A stretch of DNA of 64,000 bases from Caldithrix abyssi DSM 13497 (GCF_001886815.1 NZ_CP018099.1:1362501-1426500); one strand, 5' to 3'; shown: positions 35,199-45,774, numbered from the stretch's first letter. Program-made: numbers and translations. Notes: generated by a model not told the origin, from the letters alone.

Positions 35199-38100
35199 AT
35201 GAAAAATGGCTACAAATTTTTTCTTTTTATTATTTTAATATTTTTTAGCATAAAAATTTTACAAGCTCAGTCGCCCTGGTACGTTATTCATGATGAAATG
35301 AGCTCTTTGCCCATCAATGGCGCACTTTCCCTGACTTACGATTTAAAGGAAATTTACGCAGTGGGCAATGAGGGCAATTTGTTTGAAACGCGCGACTATG
35401 GGCAGGGATGGAATCAGATCCATTTTGGCATTTCGGCTAACTTAAATTCCATCGCCTATCAATATGGTTTTACGGGCGCAATGGGGCAAAATAATAAGGT
35501 GAATCAGGAACTTCCTTCGGAAATGATTACGCACACTATAAATTTAGTTATTTGCGGCGATGGAGGTAACATTATCCGCTACGATCCAGCCTCTCAGCAG
35601 GTGGTTATCATCGATACGGTAACCAGCGAGAACTTAAACTGGGTAATTTACGATTTTTACCGTGACTATTATTGGATCGTCGGCGATAATGGATTTTTAG
35701 CCTATTCAAACGATGCTGGTTTACGCTGGCAGAAAATGTTTATCAATCCGCCGCGCTTTGATATTAAAAAAGTTATGGTCGATTACGACTATCTGTTGCT
35801 CTTTGGCGATGACAGCGTAAACACCTACATAAAAAAGATGGAAGTGATTAACGGAGTAAACTTTAACGAAGTGGGAACGGATACGCTATTTAATCAAACC
35901 TTTGTGAATTTTGCTCGTGGGGGCGATTATAGCTTTTTAAGCTATTTTCTTACCAAAACGCCGCAAGACAGCTTATATTTGTGGCAATTTGAAACATATA
36001 ATTTCCCCAATATTAGCTATTTTAAATCCGAGCCGTTACCGTTTACGAACGCCGTCGGTATGGCGGTTTGGAGTGATTATAATCAGGAAAAAAGCGAGGT
36101 GTGGGTTACTACGCCGAACGGCCAGATATGGAGTCTGGATAATAGAAATGGGTGGCATGTAACGTTTCAGGATAATCAAAACCGGCCCTTAGGCCCCATT
36201 ATTGCAGCAAACGATCAGTCCGTTGGCGGGATTGCCCTGGGTAATGCCGGATTTACCGTGTTTAATGGATTTGTTAACCTGTGGACTTCCCCCAGGCCAG
36301 AAGAATTGGTGCGTGAAAAATTAGAATCGTTTGCCGTCAAATTCTCCAATATTCCAGATTTAACAACCTTATCTCAGGGAGTCAATGTTAAAAGTAATTA
36401 TTCCGGTAGCCTGCCGTTAGAAATTACGCTGGATGCGCAAGATCCGTCTTTAGCCGTCTTTTCAATCATACGCCCATTGTTTCCCGGAGCCTTTCCTGGC
36501 GAAAGCTGGGAGGTAATTTTTTCAGGCGGAATCCATGCCAATGTGGATTCTGCAAACCTTAAGTTTCTCAGGCCCTTTAGCTTTGACCTGAATTTTTACC
36601 CCGATCGATCATTCTCCTTTGATTACGAGTACAGGGGAAGTTCATTAAAAACTATCAGTACTTCCACCAACTGGGTAACCGCCTTTTTTAACGAAGATCA
36701 ATACCTGGACCTGGTTACCTACGTTCAGGATACCCTGGTTGTCTTTATGTCTATCAATGCTCCGGAGCGTATCGAAAAAAGAATACCCATGCCGGGGATA
36801 ACGCTTAACAGGGGAATTAAAAATCAACTAAAAGTGCTGGATGTGAATCAGGATAACCTACCCGATTTGCTTCTGTTTGATAGCGATCATTTAATTTTAT
36901 TGATCAATAACAGCCAGGGGACGGAAGTAAGTTTTTACAAAGGGCAGGCAACTTACACCGCTTCCAATATCAAGGATGTAATCCCCTTTAATGAGGATGA
37001 AAACGAATTAACGGATTTATTGATTTTAACCTTCGATATTTCGATTATTAAAAATATTGATGAAAACAGAATCGATCTATCCAACCAATTTTTTCTTTAC
37101 TCCAATGTGTCGGGCGTTACAGCGGTTAAGCTGGGAGATATTGATGGGAATTTGAAAAAAGATCTGGTTTTCGTGGATGGAGGAACGGTTCTTGCCCGCC
37201 TGGCCGATCCGGACTTTGGGCTTGTCGAATCTTATTACACCGATACGCTGATTGTAAGTGATTATTACGATATTGCACTCGCCGATCTGGATCATGCTCC
37301 GCCTGCTGAAATTGTTGCCCTGGGCCCCGAGCGAGTCGATGCCATTTCTTTTTTAAATCGTTATTCTAACGACCAGAATTATATTCGCACGCTGTTCACC
37401 TTTGCCAACCCCGATGAAAATCAATTGCGATTAGCGGTGGACGATTTTGGAGGCGATATTAACACGGATTTCCAAAATATACTGGATATCGCTTTGATTA
37501 ATGGCGATAGTTTGTTTATTTACCAGAACCTCACCAATTATCCTGATGATATCGTGTTCTCGGAAAACCCGATTTTTAAAGTGGGGCTGGGAAAATATTA
37601 TGACCAGATTCTGGTGTTAGACTATTGGGCGCAGGCCACTCCCGAAATGGCCCTCATCGAAAAGTTTACCGGTTCGCTTGATTTGCTTGAAAAGGGGATG
37701 TCGTGGACGCCGGAACTGTTTGCCGATTCGGTGAGTAAATTCGAAGTGCGTCTTTCGTGGACGCCCTTTCCTCCGGATATGGGAACGCTTGAATACTATC
37801 AGGTGACCAGAAGCACCAGCCCGGATTTTAACTATGACGTTGTCACCTTTAATGTAAACGATCCCTATTTTGTCGATAGCGGCGTCTGGCCGTTCCAGGA
37901 TTTCTGGTACCGCGTGGAGGCAGTTTACAACGGAGGGCTGAGGTCCAACGCCTCTGATGTGCTGCACATTAAAACTTACCGTGAACTGCTCAACACTTTA
38001 AGCGGCGTGCTGGCAGATACCACTTTGCCCTATTTGGCCTTAACCGATTTAACCGTACCGGTTGTGGATTCACTGCTTATTGCCAACGGCGTGGAAATCG

Positions 38101-41054
38101 CTTTTAATCCCAACACCGGCCTTTATGTTTACGGCAAACTGAAGGTGATTGGCGGCGGCGATCAAAAAATGGTGGCGTTTTTTGAACGAGATTCCCTGTG
38201 GGAAGGCGTCTTTTTGTTCCAGAATGCCGATACCGCCTTCTTTGAGTGGTGGAACATGCATGGCGCTAAAAATGGGATTACGGTGTATGAAAGACCGTTG
38301 AAAATGCGCTTTGGGGGGATTGTGGGCTGCCAGCAGGCGATGAAAATAGAAAACAGCGACTTCTGGTTAGAAAATATGTTGATTGATTCCTGCCTGATCG
38401 GAATTGAGACCAATGCCAGCGCAAAGGGTTTTATCAAAAATATTGATGTCTTACGCACCAGAGATTTTAGCTTATTGGCCAGAGGCCTTTCTACTTTAAA
38501 CGTGAAAAACAGCATTATCTGGGAAAACCTGGGACCGCTTGCCGGCATGGATAGCGCAAAAATATTTATTGAATATTCAACGGTCGATAGTTTAGGCCAG
38601 CGCGTGCTGAGCCGGCATATTTCCAGATTAGCGCCTATTTTTGACTTTGAGAACGAAGAAGATCCGTTCAGAATTCATCCCATGTCGCCGACGATTGACG
38701 CCGGCGATCCTAACGATCCCTTTGACCTGGAGCCAGCTCCAAACGGCGGTAGAATCAATCAGGGCACGTTTGGCAATACGCCCTGGGCCACACCCAGCCT
38801 GCAACCGAGAATCGCTACCAGAGCGGTAAAATCGCTGTTGCATGCCTATCCCGGCGAAAAGGATTCCGCCGTTGTATTCATTAAAAACTATGGCTATGCG
38901 GATCTGAGTATCGACAGCCTCTTTTTTAAACGATCGATTTTTGAGATGCAAGGGCTGGCGCAAAGGATGATCGCGCCGCAGGACAGCATGCCCATCACGG
39001 TGTTGTTCCGCCCCCCAAAACGCGGCCTGTACCGGGATACCCTGCTTATCGCCTGCAACGATCCCCATTTGCCGCAAAAGGTTTACGCCCAGACCTTTGA
39101 AGGCGTGGCGCCTAATTCAAAGCCGGTTCTGGTAAATGAACCGCCGAGCGTCGCATTTGTTGACAGCCTGTACAAATACCGGCCGATGTTTATGGATCTC
39201 GATGGCGATTCGGTCACTATTCAGCCTGTGGTTTTGCCGGGCTGGTTAACACTGAGTAACTCCGGAGAACTGATCGGCACGCCTGCTGCGGCAGACACCG
39301 GAAAACATCCCGTACGTTTGCGCTACTCCGACCAGCACGGCGGCATCGATAGCCTGAGCTATGCCATCGATGTAATTGACCTGAGCCAGGAAGTACAGGT
39401 GTTCCCGATTATCAGGGCATTTGTGGCAGGGGGCAATATCAGCGCTCAGGCCGCAATTCAGATTTTCATCGCCATAATGGATTCTACCACCAATGAAGTT
39501 AAAGAAGCCACGGCCAGTTATCATATCTATGGCCGGTTGTTTAAAGAAGGTTTGATTGGGCCGGTGTTAGAAGTTGATACCGTCGGCGTTACTCAACTCC
39601 GGTTTTATCCCCTGTCAGACGGCAATTATCGTTTTGTTTTAAGCGCCAGCCGATTGCTCCCCTCCGGCAAAGAGATCAAAGCCGTAACGGAAGTTTTCTT
39701 TAAAATCGTCGCTTCGCTTAAAGCATTTGATCGGTTCCGGTGGCACATGGTGGCCTTTCCGCGTCCGGAGGTTATTCACTGGGAACAATTTAACTACGCC
39801 GATTCGGCGGCGGTCTTATTCCGCTGGAATTCCCCCGAAAAAAAATATGTTCCGGTTCAACGCGATCAAATTTTACCCGGTTTCGCCTTCTGGTTAATGC
39901 CGCTTACAAGAATAAATTTTGATTTAAATCCCATGCCCGTTCCCGAGGTTGCAGCCGAACCCATTCAGAGCGAAATAAAATTAGTAAAGGGTTGGAATCA
40001 AATCGGCTTGCCCTGGCCATATTATAAAAAATGGGTCAATATGGAGTTCGTAAATAGCTCGACCCAGCAAAAGATGAGCCTGCAAGAAGCCATTATCGAC
40101 ACCCTCATTCAGCCGGCGGTTTTTTGGTTTGAACAATCGCCAGAATTTATTGGCTACCATGTGGAAGCGCTGGATTCTTCCACCTTTGCCAGGCCATGGC
40201 TGGGATACTGGATTTACGCCAACAGCGAACTTTCAATTTATGTGGAAAACATTCCAGATTTTCCGCCGTCCATCACCGAAGCTGCAGCCGCGCCAGTGAA
40301 TCTCGCAAAAGTTATCTCTAAAAACAGTATGAACCAGTGGACGTTAAATTTCGTACTGCAGTGCGATAAACTGGTGGATGATTACAATGTGGTGGGCCTG
40401 AGCGAGCGGCCGGATGCCTTACGCGTTTTTGAACCGCCTGTTTTCAATGAATTTGTTTCTCTTTACGTTTCCGAAGGAAAGCGCGCCTATTGCCAGAGCT
40501 TTAAACCGTTATTGGATGAAGATAAACCCTATGAATACTGGGATCTGTCGGTTGCCACGGCTGTTCAAGACCGGGAACACCATTTAAGATGGGAAACGCT
40601 CTCTTCTGGCCAGCAAGAGCTCTATGCCTATTTAGTGGATTTAAATAACGAAAAGGTCATCAATCTGGCAGAAGAAGAGGAATATGTGTTCACGCCCTCT
40701 GCAGGCGCTTACAACTTCAGATTATATGTCAGCAAAGATCAAAACTTTAAACCCTCGATTATCCCTTTGCAGTACACCTTAACTCAAAATTTTCCGAATC
40801 CCTTCAACCCAACAACGACCATTAAGGTGGGGATTCCGGAAAACGGCCGGAACGAGAGAGTTACCCTTAAAGTATTTGATGTGTTGGGTAAAGAAATAAA
40901 AACGCTGTGCGACGGAAATCTGTCTCCTGGCTTCCATAAATTTGAATGGGATGGCACCAATGCAACGGGGGATGCCGTGGCCTCGGGCATCTATTTCTAC
41001 CAGTTGCAGGCCGGCGGCGTTTCGGTAATGCGTAAGATGGTGTTGCTGCGCTAA
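35199..41054 (+). CDS. Giant multidomain secreted protein with T9SS type A sorting domain
   Basis: 1951 residues from the ATG at 35199 (AAAGGGAGG upstream; an in-frame TTG at 35169 would overlap the promoter). Signal peptide first. Residues about 25-380 form a YCF48-like beta-propeller (AVGNEGNLFETRDYGQGW). About 490-760 are FG-GAP/VCBS-like repeats (NEDQYLDLV, DVNQDNLPDLLLF, DIDGNLKKDLVFV). A fibronectin type III-like unit lies near 845-925, a beta-helix-like segment near 930-1120, an ASH-like beta-sandwich near 1210-1300 and a putative Ig (cadherin-like) unit near 1312-1400. The C-terminus (from about 1853) is a T9SS type A tail: QNFPNPFNPTTTI, SGIYFYQLQAG, MRKMVLLR. No catalytic motif is seen. 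Probably a cell-surface adhesion or binding protein. Confidence 0.9.
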   Translation: MKNGYKFFLFIILIFFSIKILQAQSPWYVIHDEMSSLPINGALSLTYDLKEIYAVGNEGNLFETRDYGQGWNQIHFGISANLNSIAYQYGFTGAMGQNNKVNQELPSEMITHTINLVICGDGGNIIRYDPASQQVVIIDTVTSENLNWVIYDFYRDYYWIVGDNGFLAYSNDAGLRWQKMFINPPRFDIKKVMVDYDYLLLFGDDSVNTYIKKMEVINGVNFNEVGTDTLFNQTFVNFARGGDYSFLSYFLTKTPQDSLYLWQFETYNFPNISYFKSEPLPFTNAVGMAVWSDYNQEKSEVWVTTPNGQIWSLDNRNGWHVTFQDNQNRPLGPIIAANDQSVGGIALGNAGFTVFNGFVNLWTSPRPEELVREKLESFAVKFSNIPDLTTLSQGVNVKSNYSGSLPLEITLDAQDPSLAVFSIIRPLFPGAFPGESWEVIFSGGIHANVDSANLKFLRPFSFDLNFYPDRSFSFDYEYRGSSLKTISTSTNWVTAFFNEDQYLDLVTYVQDTLVVFMSINAPERIEKRIPMPGITLNRGIKNQLKVLDVNQDNLPDLLLFDSDHLILLINNSQGTEVSFYKGQATYTASNIKDVIPFNEDENELTDLLILTFDISIIKNIDENRIDLSNQFFLYSNVSGVTAVKLGDIDGNLKKDLVFVDGGTVLARLADPDFGLVESYYTDTLIVSDYYDIALADLDHAPPAEIVALGPERVDAISFLNRYSNDQNYIRTLFTFANPDENQLRLAVDDFGGDINTDFQNILDIALINGDSLFIYQNLTNYPDDIVFSENPIFKVGLGKYYDQILVLDYWAQATPEMALIEKFTGSLDLLEKGMSWTPELFADSVSKFEVRLSWTPFPPDMGTLEYYQVTRSTSPDFNYDVVTFNVNDPYFVDSGVWPFQDFWYRVEAVYNGGLRSNASDVLHIKTYRELLNTLSGVLADTTLPYLALTDLTVPVVDSLLIANGVEIAFNPNTGLYVYGKLKVIGGGDQKMVAFFERDSLWEGVFLFQNADTAFFEWWNMHGAKNGITVYERPLKMRFGGIVGCQQAMKIENSDFWLENMLIDSCLIGIETNASAKGFIKNIDVLRTRDFSLLARGLSTLNVKNSIIWENLGPLAGMDSAKIFIEYSTVDSLGQRVLSRHISRLAPIFDFENEEDPFRIHPMSPTIDAGDPNDPFDLEPAPNGGRINQGTFGNTPWATPSLQPRIATRAVKSLLHAYPGEKDSAVVFIKNYGYADLSIDSLFFKRSIFEMQGLAQRMIAPQDSMPITVLFRPPKRGLYRDTLLIACNDPHLPQKVYAQTFEGVAPNSKPVLVNEPPSVAFVDSLYKYRPMFMDLDGDSVTIQPVVLPGWLTLSNSGELIGTPAAADTGKHPVRLRYSDQHGGIDSLSYAIDVIDLSQEVQVFPIIRAFVAGGNISAQAAIQIFIAIMDSTTNEVKEATASYHIYGRLFKEGLIGPVLEVDTVGVTQLRFYPLSDGNYRFVLSASRLLPSGKEIKAVTEVFFKIVASLKAFDRFRWHMVAFPRPEVIHWEQFNYADSAAVLFRWNSPEKKYVPVQRDQILPGFAFWLMPLTRINFDLNPMPVPEVAAEPIQSEIKLVKGWNQIGLPWPYYKKWVNMEFVNSSTQQKMSLQEAIIDTLIQPAVFWFEQSPEFIGYHVEALDSSTFARPWLGYWIYANSELSIYVENIPDFPPSITEAAAAPVNLAKVISKNSMNQWTLNFVLQCDKLVDDYNVVGLSERPDALRVFEPPVFNEFVSLYVSEGKRAYCQSFKPLLDEDKPYEYWDLSVATAVQDREHHLRWETLSSGQQELYAYLVDLNNEKVINLAEEEEYVFTPSAGAYNFRLYVSKDQNFKPSIIPLQYTLTQNFPNPFNPTTTIKVGIPENGRNERVTLKVFDVLGKEIKTLCDGNLSPGFHKFEWDGTNATGDAVASGIYFYQLQAGGVSVMRKMVLLR

Positions 41055-41401
41055 CGGAACGGTTTTGTTAGATCAACGGGCAGAAGCGAATTTAGGTAAG
41101 GCCGGTTTTGAGTTTGCGGAGGCAAATCGGGCAAACGGAAGAGGCGTTGAGTTTAGTTCGCCTGTGTAAAAATAGGTGGTAGTTGTACCGGCCGGTTGTT
41201 TGGCAAAGGATTAAAATTTCCGCAAATGGTAAATTCTTTTTAAGCTTCAAAAAAAGTTTACGCCAGCAGTGTGTTTGTTCTTTAAATGGAAATCTTGATG
41301 GTTTCTCTTGTTCTACGGTATATTCCTTTGCCCATAATTTTTTTTAAATTCAGCCAATTTTTTGTAAATTAACTCTCTTAACAAACTCACGAGGGAAGAA
41401 G
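41055..41401. other. Intergenic region between the T9SS cargo gene and the GNAT gene
   Basis: 347 bp, no gene recognised. A short CTAAC/GTTAG hairpin directly after the stop (from 41052) is too weak to call a terminator. A possible promoter for the downstream gene is TTGATG (41295-41300), 18 bp, TATATT (41319-41324). GAGGGAAGAAG precedes the start at 41402. Confidence 0.45.
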
Positions 41402-42304
41402 ATGGGTGAAATACGTTTATTCAAAGAAAATGATCTCTCCCGTTTGCTGGTTTTTTGTAATCGTAACATGGAATTAGATCATTTTACGGAACCGCTTTTA
41501 CGAGAAAAAATTCTGGAAGACCCCGCGTATGATCCGCAGAATGTATTGATTTATGAAGAAGACGCTCAAATTATTGGTTTTATTGATGGCGTAACGCGCA
41601 CCATAAGAGACGAAAAAATCGGCTATGTAAAATTAATGGCTGTTGACAAAAAACACCGCAGAAAAGGAATAGGCGCCTTGCTTTATCAGGCGCTGGAAAA
41701 ACGCTTTAAGGAAGCGGGCATGCAAAAGGTGCGTGTTTACGACGTGCCCTTTAATTACTTTATGCCCGGCATCGATCCCCGTTACACGCCGGCCCTTTCT
41801 TTTTTTGAAGTACAGGGGTTTAAGCGTTTTGCAGACACTTCTAATATGATCGTAGATCTGACTGCTCAAACATTCGATACCACAGAGCAGGAGAAAAAAT
41901 TGCTGGGCGATGGTATTGTGATCCGACGTGCGGATTATGATGACCGGGACGAACTAATGGCCTTCATCGATGAATTTTTTGGGCTCTGGCGTTACGAAGT
42001 AATGAACGCCTACAATTCCATTCCCATCGCCATCCACATCGCTTTAATCAATGATAAAATCCGCGCTTTTTCGGCGCACAACGGTAATAACTTTGGCACC
42101 GGCTGGTTCGGTCCCATGGGAACCCATCCCGATCTGCGCGGTAAGGGAATTGGCGGTATTTTGCTCAAACGCTGTTTGAACGACATGAAAGAGTGGGGAC
42201 TGGAAAAATCGATTATTCCCTGGGTGGGGCCCATCCGTTTTTATTCTTACTATGTTAATGCCGTTGTTGATCGCGTATTCTGGCGTTACGAAAAGGTTTT
42301 ATAA
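41402..42304 (+). CDS. Tandem GNAT-family N-acetyltransferase
   Basis: 300 residues containing two GNAT folds. The first has acetyl-CoA-binding motif A in KLMAVDKKHRRKGIGALLYQ (near residues 75-95). The second has GTHPDLRGKGIGGILLKRCL (near 238-257). Both Q/R-x-x-G-x-G/A pyrophosphate loops look intact. GNAT enzymes acetylate amines of small molecules, antibiotics or proteins; the substrate here is unknown. The start has GAGGGAAG upstream. It stands alone between two intergenic regions. Confidence 0.88.
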   Translation: MGEIRLFKENDLSRLLVFCNRNMELDHFTEPLLREKILEDPAYDPQNVLIYEEDAQIIGFIDGVTRTIRDEKIGYVKLMAVDKKHRRKGIGALLYQALEKRFKEAGMQKVRVYDVPFNYFMPGIDPRYTPALSFFEVQGFKRFADTSNMIVDLTAQTFDTTEQEKKLLGDGIVIRRADYDDRDELMAFIDEFFGLWRYEVMNAYNSIPIAIHIALINDKIRAFSAHNGNNFGTGWFGPMGTHPDLRGKGIGGILLKRCLNDMKEWGLEKSIIPWVGPIRFYSYYVNAVVDRVFWRYEKVL

Positions 42305-42394
42305 TAACCAATAAAAATATAAATTAGAAATTTTCAGAAAAATTTTGTATATTTAGCGCCAATTTCCTTATATCGGAGTTTTGGGCGGCCGGCA

Positions 42395-43309
42395 ATGAAA
42401 AAACTGAAAATTGGCCTGGTGTTAGGCGGCGGAGGCGCAAGAGGGCTGGCTCATATTGGGGTCATTAAAGGGCTGGTCAGGCATGGAATTCCCATCCACT
42501 GTGTGTCCGGAGCCAGTATGGGCGCCATTGTCGGCGCGGCGTATGCTTTGTTTGGCGATATCCATAAAGTCGAAAGTGTTTTTAAAGATTTTTTTACAGG
42601 CGAGAAATACAGGGCGTTAAAAGGCGATTCCGTTGATTTGAGTTCTGTTGAAGAGCCGGAAGATTTTTTCCATTTTATCGCCCAGGTCGTAAAAAGGCGT
42701 ATTGTGATTAACATGGCGGTTAATCGACGGGGATTGATCAGTTCGGATCGACTGGAAACGGCCATTAAATATTTAATACCCAATGTAAAAATTGAGGAGA
42801 TGTCCATTCCCTTTGCCTGCACAGCGTTGAATTTAGTGAGCGGAAAAGAGTACCTATTTAAAAAGGGAAAATTACACACGGCTTTGCTGGCCAGCGCTTC
42901 CATTCCAGGGTATCTGGCGCCTGTAAAAGAGAACAATTTTGAATGGGTTGACGGGGCAGCCATTAATAATTTTCCGGTGGAAGTTTGTAAGCAAATGGGC
43001 GCGCAGTTTAATATTGTGTGCGATGTTTCGGCAGGGCTGGAAGAAGCAAAGAATTTTAAGAACGTAATTGAAGTGTTTATCCGTACGCACAAAGCGGCGG
43101 TACACAAGTTAAATGAAAAATTGCTGGAAAAAGCAGATTTTGTGCTCAAGCCGCCGATCGGCGACAAAAAATGGACGGAATTTGAAAAAATAGATTTTTT
43201 TATTCAACAGGGCGAGCTTGCCGTCGAGCAAAATATTAAGTTATTGAAGAAGGAACTTAAAAAACGTTCCGGGTGGTTTTATAATCTGAAACGGAAATAC
43301 TTGCATTAA
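42395..43309 (+). CDS. Patatin-like phospholipase (RssA/YlbK type)
   Basis: 304 residues. Oxyanion-hole motif GLVLGGGGARGLAHIGVIKG at the N-terminus, nucleophile serine in SGASMGAIVG (G-x-S-x-G, near residue 43) and catalytic Asp in WVDGAAINNFPV (DGA, near 188) form the patatin Ser-Asp dyad. No signal peptide is seen, so it is a cytoplasmic or membrane-associated lipid acyl hydrolase. The physiological lipid substrate is unknown. It is followed 14 bp later by deoB, which may be in the same transcript. Confidence 0.92.
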   Translation: MKKLKIGLVLGGGGARGLAHIGVIKGLVRHGIPIHCVSGASMGAIVGAAYALFGDIHKVESVFKDFFTGEKYRALKGDSVDLSSVEEPEDFFHFIAQVVKRRIVINMAVNRRGLISSDRLETAIKYLIPNVKIEEMSIPFACTALNLVSGKEYLFKKGKLHTALLASASIPGYLAPVKENNFEWVDGAAINNFPVEVCKQMGAQFNIVCDVSAGLEEAKNFKNVIEVFIRTHKAAVHKLNEKLLEKADFVLKPPIGDKKWTEFEKIDFFIQQGELAVEQNIKLLKKELKKRSGWFYNLKRKYLH

Positions 43310-43323
43310 CGCTAACGAGGATT

Positions 43324-44493
43324 ATGCGCAGAGCTATCATACTGATTATCGATGGAGTAGGAATCGGTGAACTGCCGGATGCAGATCAATATCAGGATCG
43401 GGGCAGCAATACCCTGGCCAATCTGGCGCGCCATTTTAACGGCCTGCAGTTGCCCAATCTCGAAAGGCTGGGAATAGGTAAAATTCATCCGATTCCGGGC
43501 ATTCAAAGCGATCTTAAAGCCGAAGCCAATTATGGAAAAATGGCTGAAATTTCGCCGGGTAAAGATTCCACAACCGGCCACTGGGAGTTAGCCGGGTTGA
43601 TTTTAAAAGAGCCATTTCCCGTTTATCCCAATGGATTTCCGGAAGAAATATTAAATGAATTTACCAGAAGAACCGGCTATGAGGTTTTGGGCAACAAGCC
43701 TGCTTCCGGTACAGAAATTATTAAGGAACTGGGCGAAGAACATTTGCGCACCGGAAAATTAATTGTTTACACCTCGGCAGATTCCGTGTTCCAGATTGCC
43801 GCCCATCAGGACGTGGTGCCTCTGGAAAAATTGTACGAAATCTGCAAAATCGCGCGGGAAATTTTAACCGGAAAACATGCGGTTGCGCGCGTTATTGCCC
43901 GGCCTTTTGTGGGAAAATCGGCTGAAGATTTTGTCCGAACGCCTTATCGTAAAGATTTTTCCATTAAACCGTTCAGCAAGACCATTTTACAAATTCTCAG
44001 TGAAAATGGTTGGCCGACCGTGGGCATTGGCAAGATTAACGATCTGTATGCTCACACGGGTATTCAGAAAACGGTAAAGACCAAAAACAACCAGGAAGTA
44101 ATGCAGGCCATTTTAAAGGAACTTAATGAAACGAACAGCGGTTTAATCATGGCCAATCTGGTGGATTTTGATATGTTGTGGGGCCATCGAAACGATCCGG
44201 AAGGCTTTTACAAAGGATTAAAGCAATTTGATAGCTGGCTACCGGAACTGGAAAAATCAATGGCCCGGGAAGATATGGTGATCATAACCGCAGACCACGG
44301 AAATGACCCGACAACGCCCAGTACCGACCATTCTCGCGAATATGTGCCATTGCTGGTGTTTGGAAAAGAGTTGAAACAGGATGTTAATCTTGGAGTGCGA
44401 GAAACTTTTGCCGATGTACAGGCTGCACTAAGTGAATATTTTGATGTGCCTGGTACGGGAAACGGTAAAAGTTTTATGTCCCAAATTTTGTAA
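43324..44493 (+). CDS. deoB: Phosphopentomutase
   Basis: Interconverts ribose-1-phosphate or deoxyribose-1-phosphate and the 5-phosphates in nucleoside salvage. 389 residues of the alkaline-phosphatase superfamily. The N-terminal metal site is in IIDGVGIGELPDA, the phospho-threonine region in SPGKDSTTGHWE, and C-terminal metal ligands in NLVDFDMLWGHRND and ITADHGNDPTTPSTDHSRE. GAGG lies 5 bp before the ATG. Length is normal for DeoB. Confidence 0.96.
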   Translation: MRRAIILIIDGVGIGELPDADQYQDRGSNTLANLARHFNGLQLPNLERLGIGKIHPIPGIQSDLKAEANYGKMAEISPGKDSTTGHWELAGLILKEPFPVYPNGFPEEILNEFTRRTGYEVLGNKPASGTEIIKELGEEHLRTGKLIVYTSADSVFQIAAHQDVVPLEKLYEICKIAREILTGKHAVARVIARPFVGKSAEDFVRTPYRKDFSIKPFSKTILQILSENGWPTVGIGKINDLYAHTGIQKTVKTKNNQEVMQAILKELNETNSGLIMANLVDFDMLWGHRNDPEGFYKGLKQFDSWLPELEKSMAREDMVIITADHGNDPTTPSTDHSREYVPLLVFGKELKQDVNLGVRETFADVQAALSEYFDVPGTGNGKSFMSQIL

Positions 44494-44527
44494 TTTAAAA
44501 TCAAATAAAAGATGAAGTTTAATACGA

Positions 44528-44833
44528 ATGGGGTTATGGCAAAAAATCAAAACAACGCTAACCCACGGCGCTCGCAAGGCGGGCAAAAAGTCTGGCGAAT
44601 TTTCGCACTTGAGTAAACAAAAAATTCATGAACTGGGAATCAAAAAACAGCTCGAAGAAAAGTTACTTGATTTAGGCGGGTTAATCTATCAAAAGGCCGT
44701 GCAAAAAGAAAAATTAAATTTTGAACAAGACTTAAGCGTCAGGCATTTAATAGAACAAATTAAAGAGCTGGAAAAAGAGTTAGAGCTTGTGGAGGCGGAA
44801 TTAAAAGAGAAGCCGGACAGAAGCATGAAATAA
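44528..44833 (+). CDS. Small coiled-coil protein of unknown function
   Basis: 101 residues, mostly helical and highly charged, with a basic N-terminus (KIKTTLTHGARKAGKKSG) and a C-terminal coiled coil (IEQIKELEKELELVEAELKEK). No signal peptide or catalytic motif. I do not recognise a family. It lies 34 bp after deoB and 68 bp before the primary sigma factor gene, on the same strand. The ribosome binding site is weak. Probably expressed with deoB. Confidence 0.65.
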   Translation: MGLWQKIKTTLTHGARKAGKKSGEFSHLSKQKIHELGIKKQLEEKLLDLGGLIYQKAVQKEKLNFEQDLSVRHLIEQIKELEKELELVEAELKEKPDRSMK

Positions 44834-44849
44834 TAGGTTTGTATTCAAC

Positions 44850-44878
44850 GTTTAACTATTTTAATATATAAAGTACAA
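44850..44878 (+). promoter_or_regulatory. Candidate promoter of the primary sigma factor gene
   Basis: TTTAAC (44850-44855), 17 bp, TACAAT (44873-44878). An overlapping alternative is TTCAAC (44843-44848), 17 bp, TATAAA (44866-44871). Both would start within about 20-30 bp of the GTG start codon. Confidence 0.45.
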
Positions 44879-44901
44879 TCAAAAAAAATGGGGTAGGTTA
44901 A

Positions 44902-45747
44902 GTGAGTGATTTTTTTATCAGCAAAAATCAGTCTTTAGAAAATTATTTACGTGAGATCGGGGAAGTGCCTTTGTTAACGCCCGATGAAGAGATCGAACTG
45001 GCCAAGCGCATTAAGCAGGGCGATCAAAGAGCCCTGAAAAAATTGGTTAGCGCCAATTTACGCTTTGTGGTAAGCGTGGCAAAATCTTACCAGAATTACG
45101 GACTTTCGCTGGAAGATTTAATCAACGAGGGCAATTTAGGCCTGATGAAAGCCGCCTATCGTTTCGACGAGACACGCGGTTTTAAATTTATTTCCTACGC
45201 GGTGTGGTGGATTAAGCAATCCATTTTACAGGCCATTGCAGAACAATCGAGACTGGTGCGTTTGCCGTTAAATCGCGTCGGGACCCTTACCAAGATCGGC
45301 AAGGTTTACAGTCAATTAGAACAGGAATATGAAAGAGAACCAACCCCAGAAGAAATTGCCAACGTACTGGAAGTGGATTCCGGCGATATTACAGATACGA
45401 TCAAAATGGCCACACGTTCGGTTTCGATGGATTCGCCGCTGCAAAAAAACAGCGATAGCCGCCTGATTGATATTATTCAGAACCAGCAGGATCCGGAGCC
45501 GGATGCCGAAGTAATGGGCGAATCGTTAAAAGAAGAAGTGAATTACATCCTTTCCACCTTAACCGCCCGTGAGGCCAGAATTTTAAAACTCTATTTCGGA
45601 TTGGATGGCGAAAAACCCCATACGCTGGAAGAGATTGGCGTTAAATTCAAATTAACGCGTGAGCGTGTCCGTCAGATTAAGGAAAAAGCTTTGCGACGCC
45701 TGCGTCATAGTTCACGGAGCAAGGTTTTACGCTACTATTTAGGATAA
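44902..45747 (+). CDS. rpoD: Primary (group 1/2) sigma-70 factor, short form
   Basis: 281 residues with regions 1.2 ([20 protein letters not shown]), 2 ([35 protein letters not shown]), 3 ([13 protein letters not shown]) and 4 ([45 protein letters not shown]). Region 1.1 and the non-conserved insert are missing, as in Bacteroidota-type RpoD proteins of about 287 residues. The well-conserved regions 2.4 and 4.2 fit the TTGxxx/TATAAT-like promoters seen in this window. GTG start at 44902 behind GGGGTAGG. A strong terminator follows. Whether it is the only housekeeping sigma factor cannot be told from one window. Confidence 0.92.
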   Translation: MSDFFISKNQSLENYLREIGEVPLLTPDEEIELAKRIKQGDQRALKKLVSANLRFVVSVAKSYQNYGLSLEDLINEGNLGLMKAAYRFDETRGFKFISYAVWWIKQSILQAIAEQSRLVRLPLNRVGTLTKIGKVYSQLEQEYEREPTPEEIANVLEVDSGDITDTIKMATRSVSMDSPLQKNSDSRLIDIIQNQQDPEPDAEVMGESLKEEVNYILSTLTAREARILKLYFGLDGEKPHTLEEIGVKFKLTRERVRQIKEKALRRLRHSSRSKVLRYYLG

Positions 45748-45774
45748 TTTCGCATTTTTTATTAAATTTTTTAT

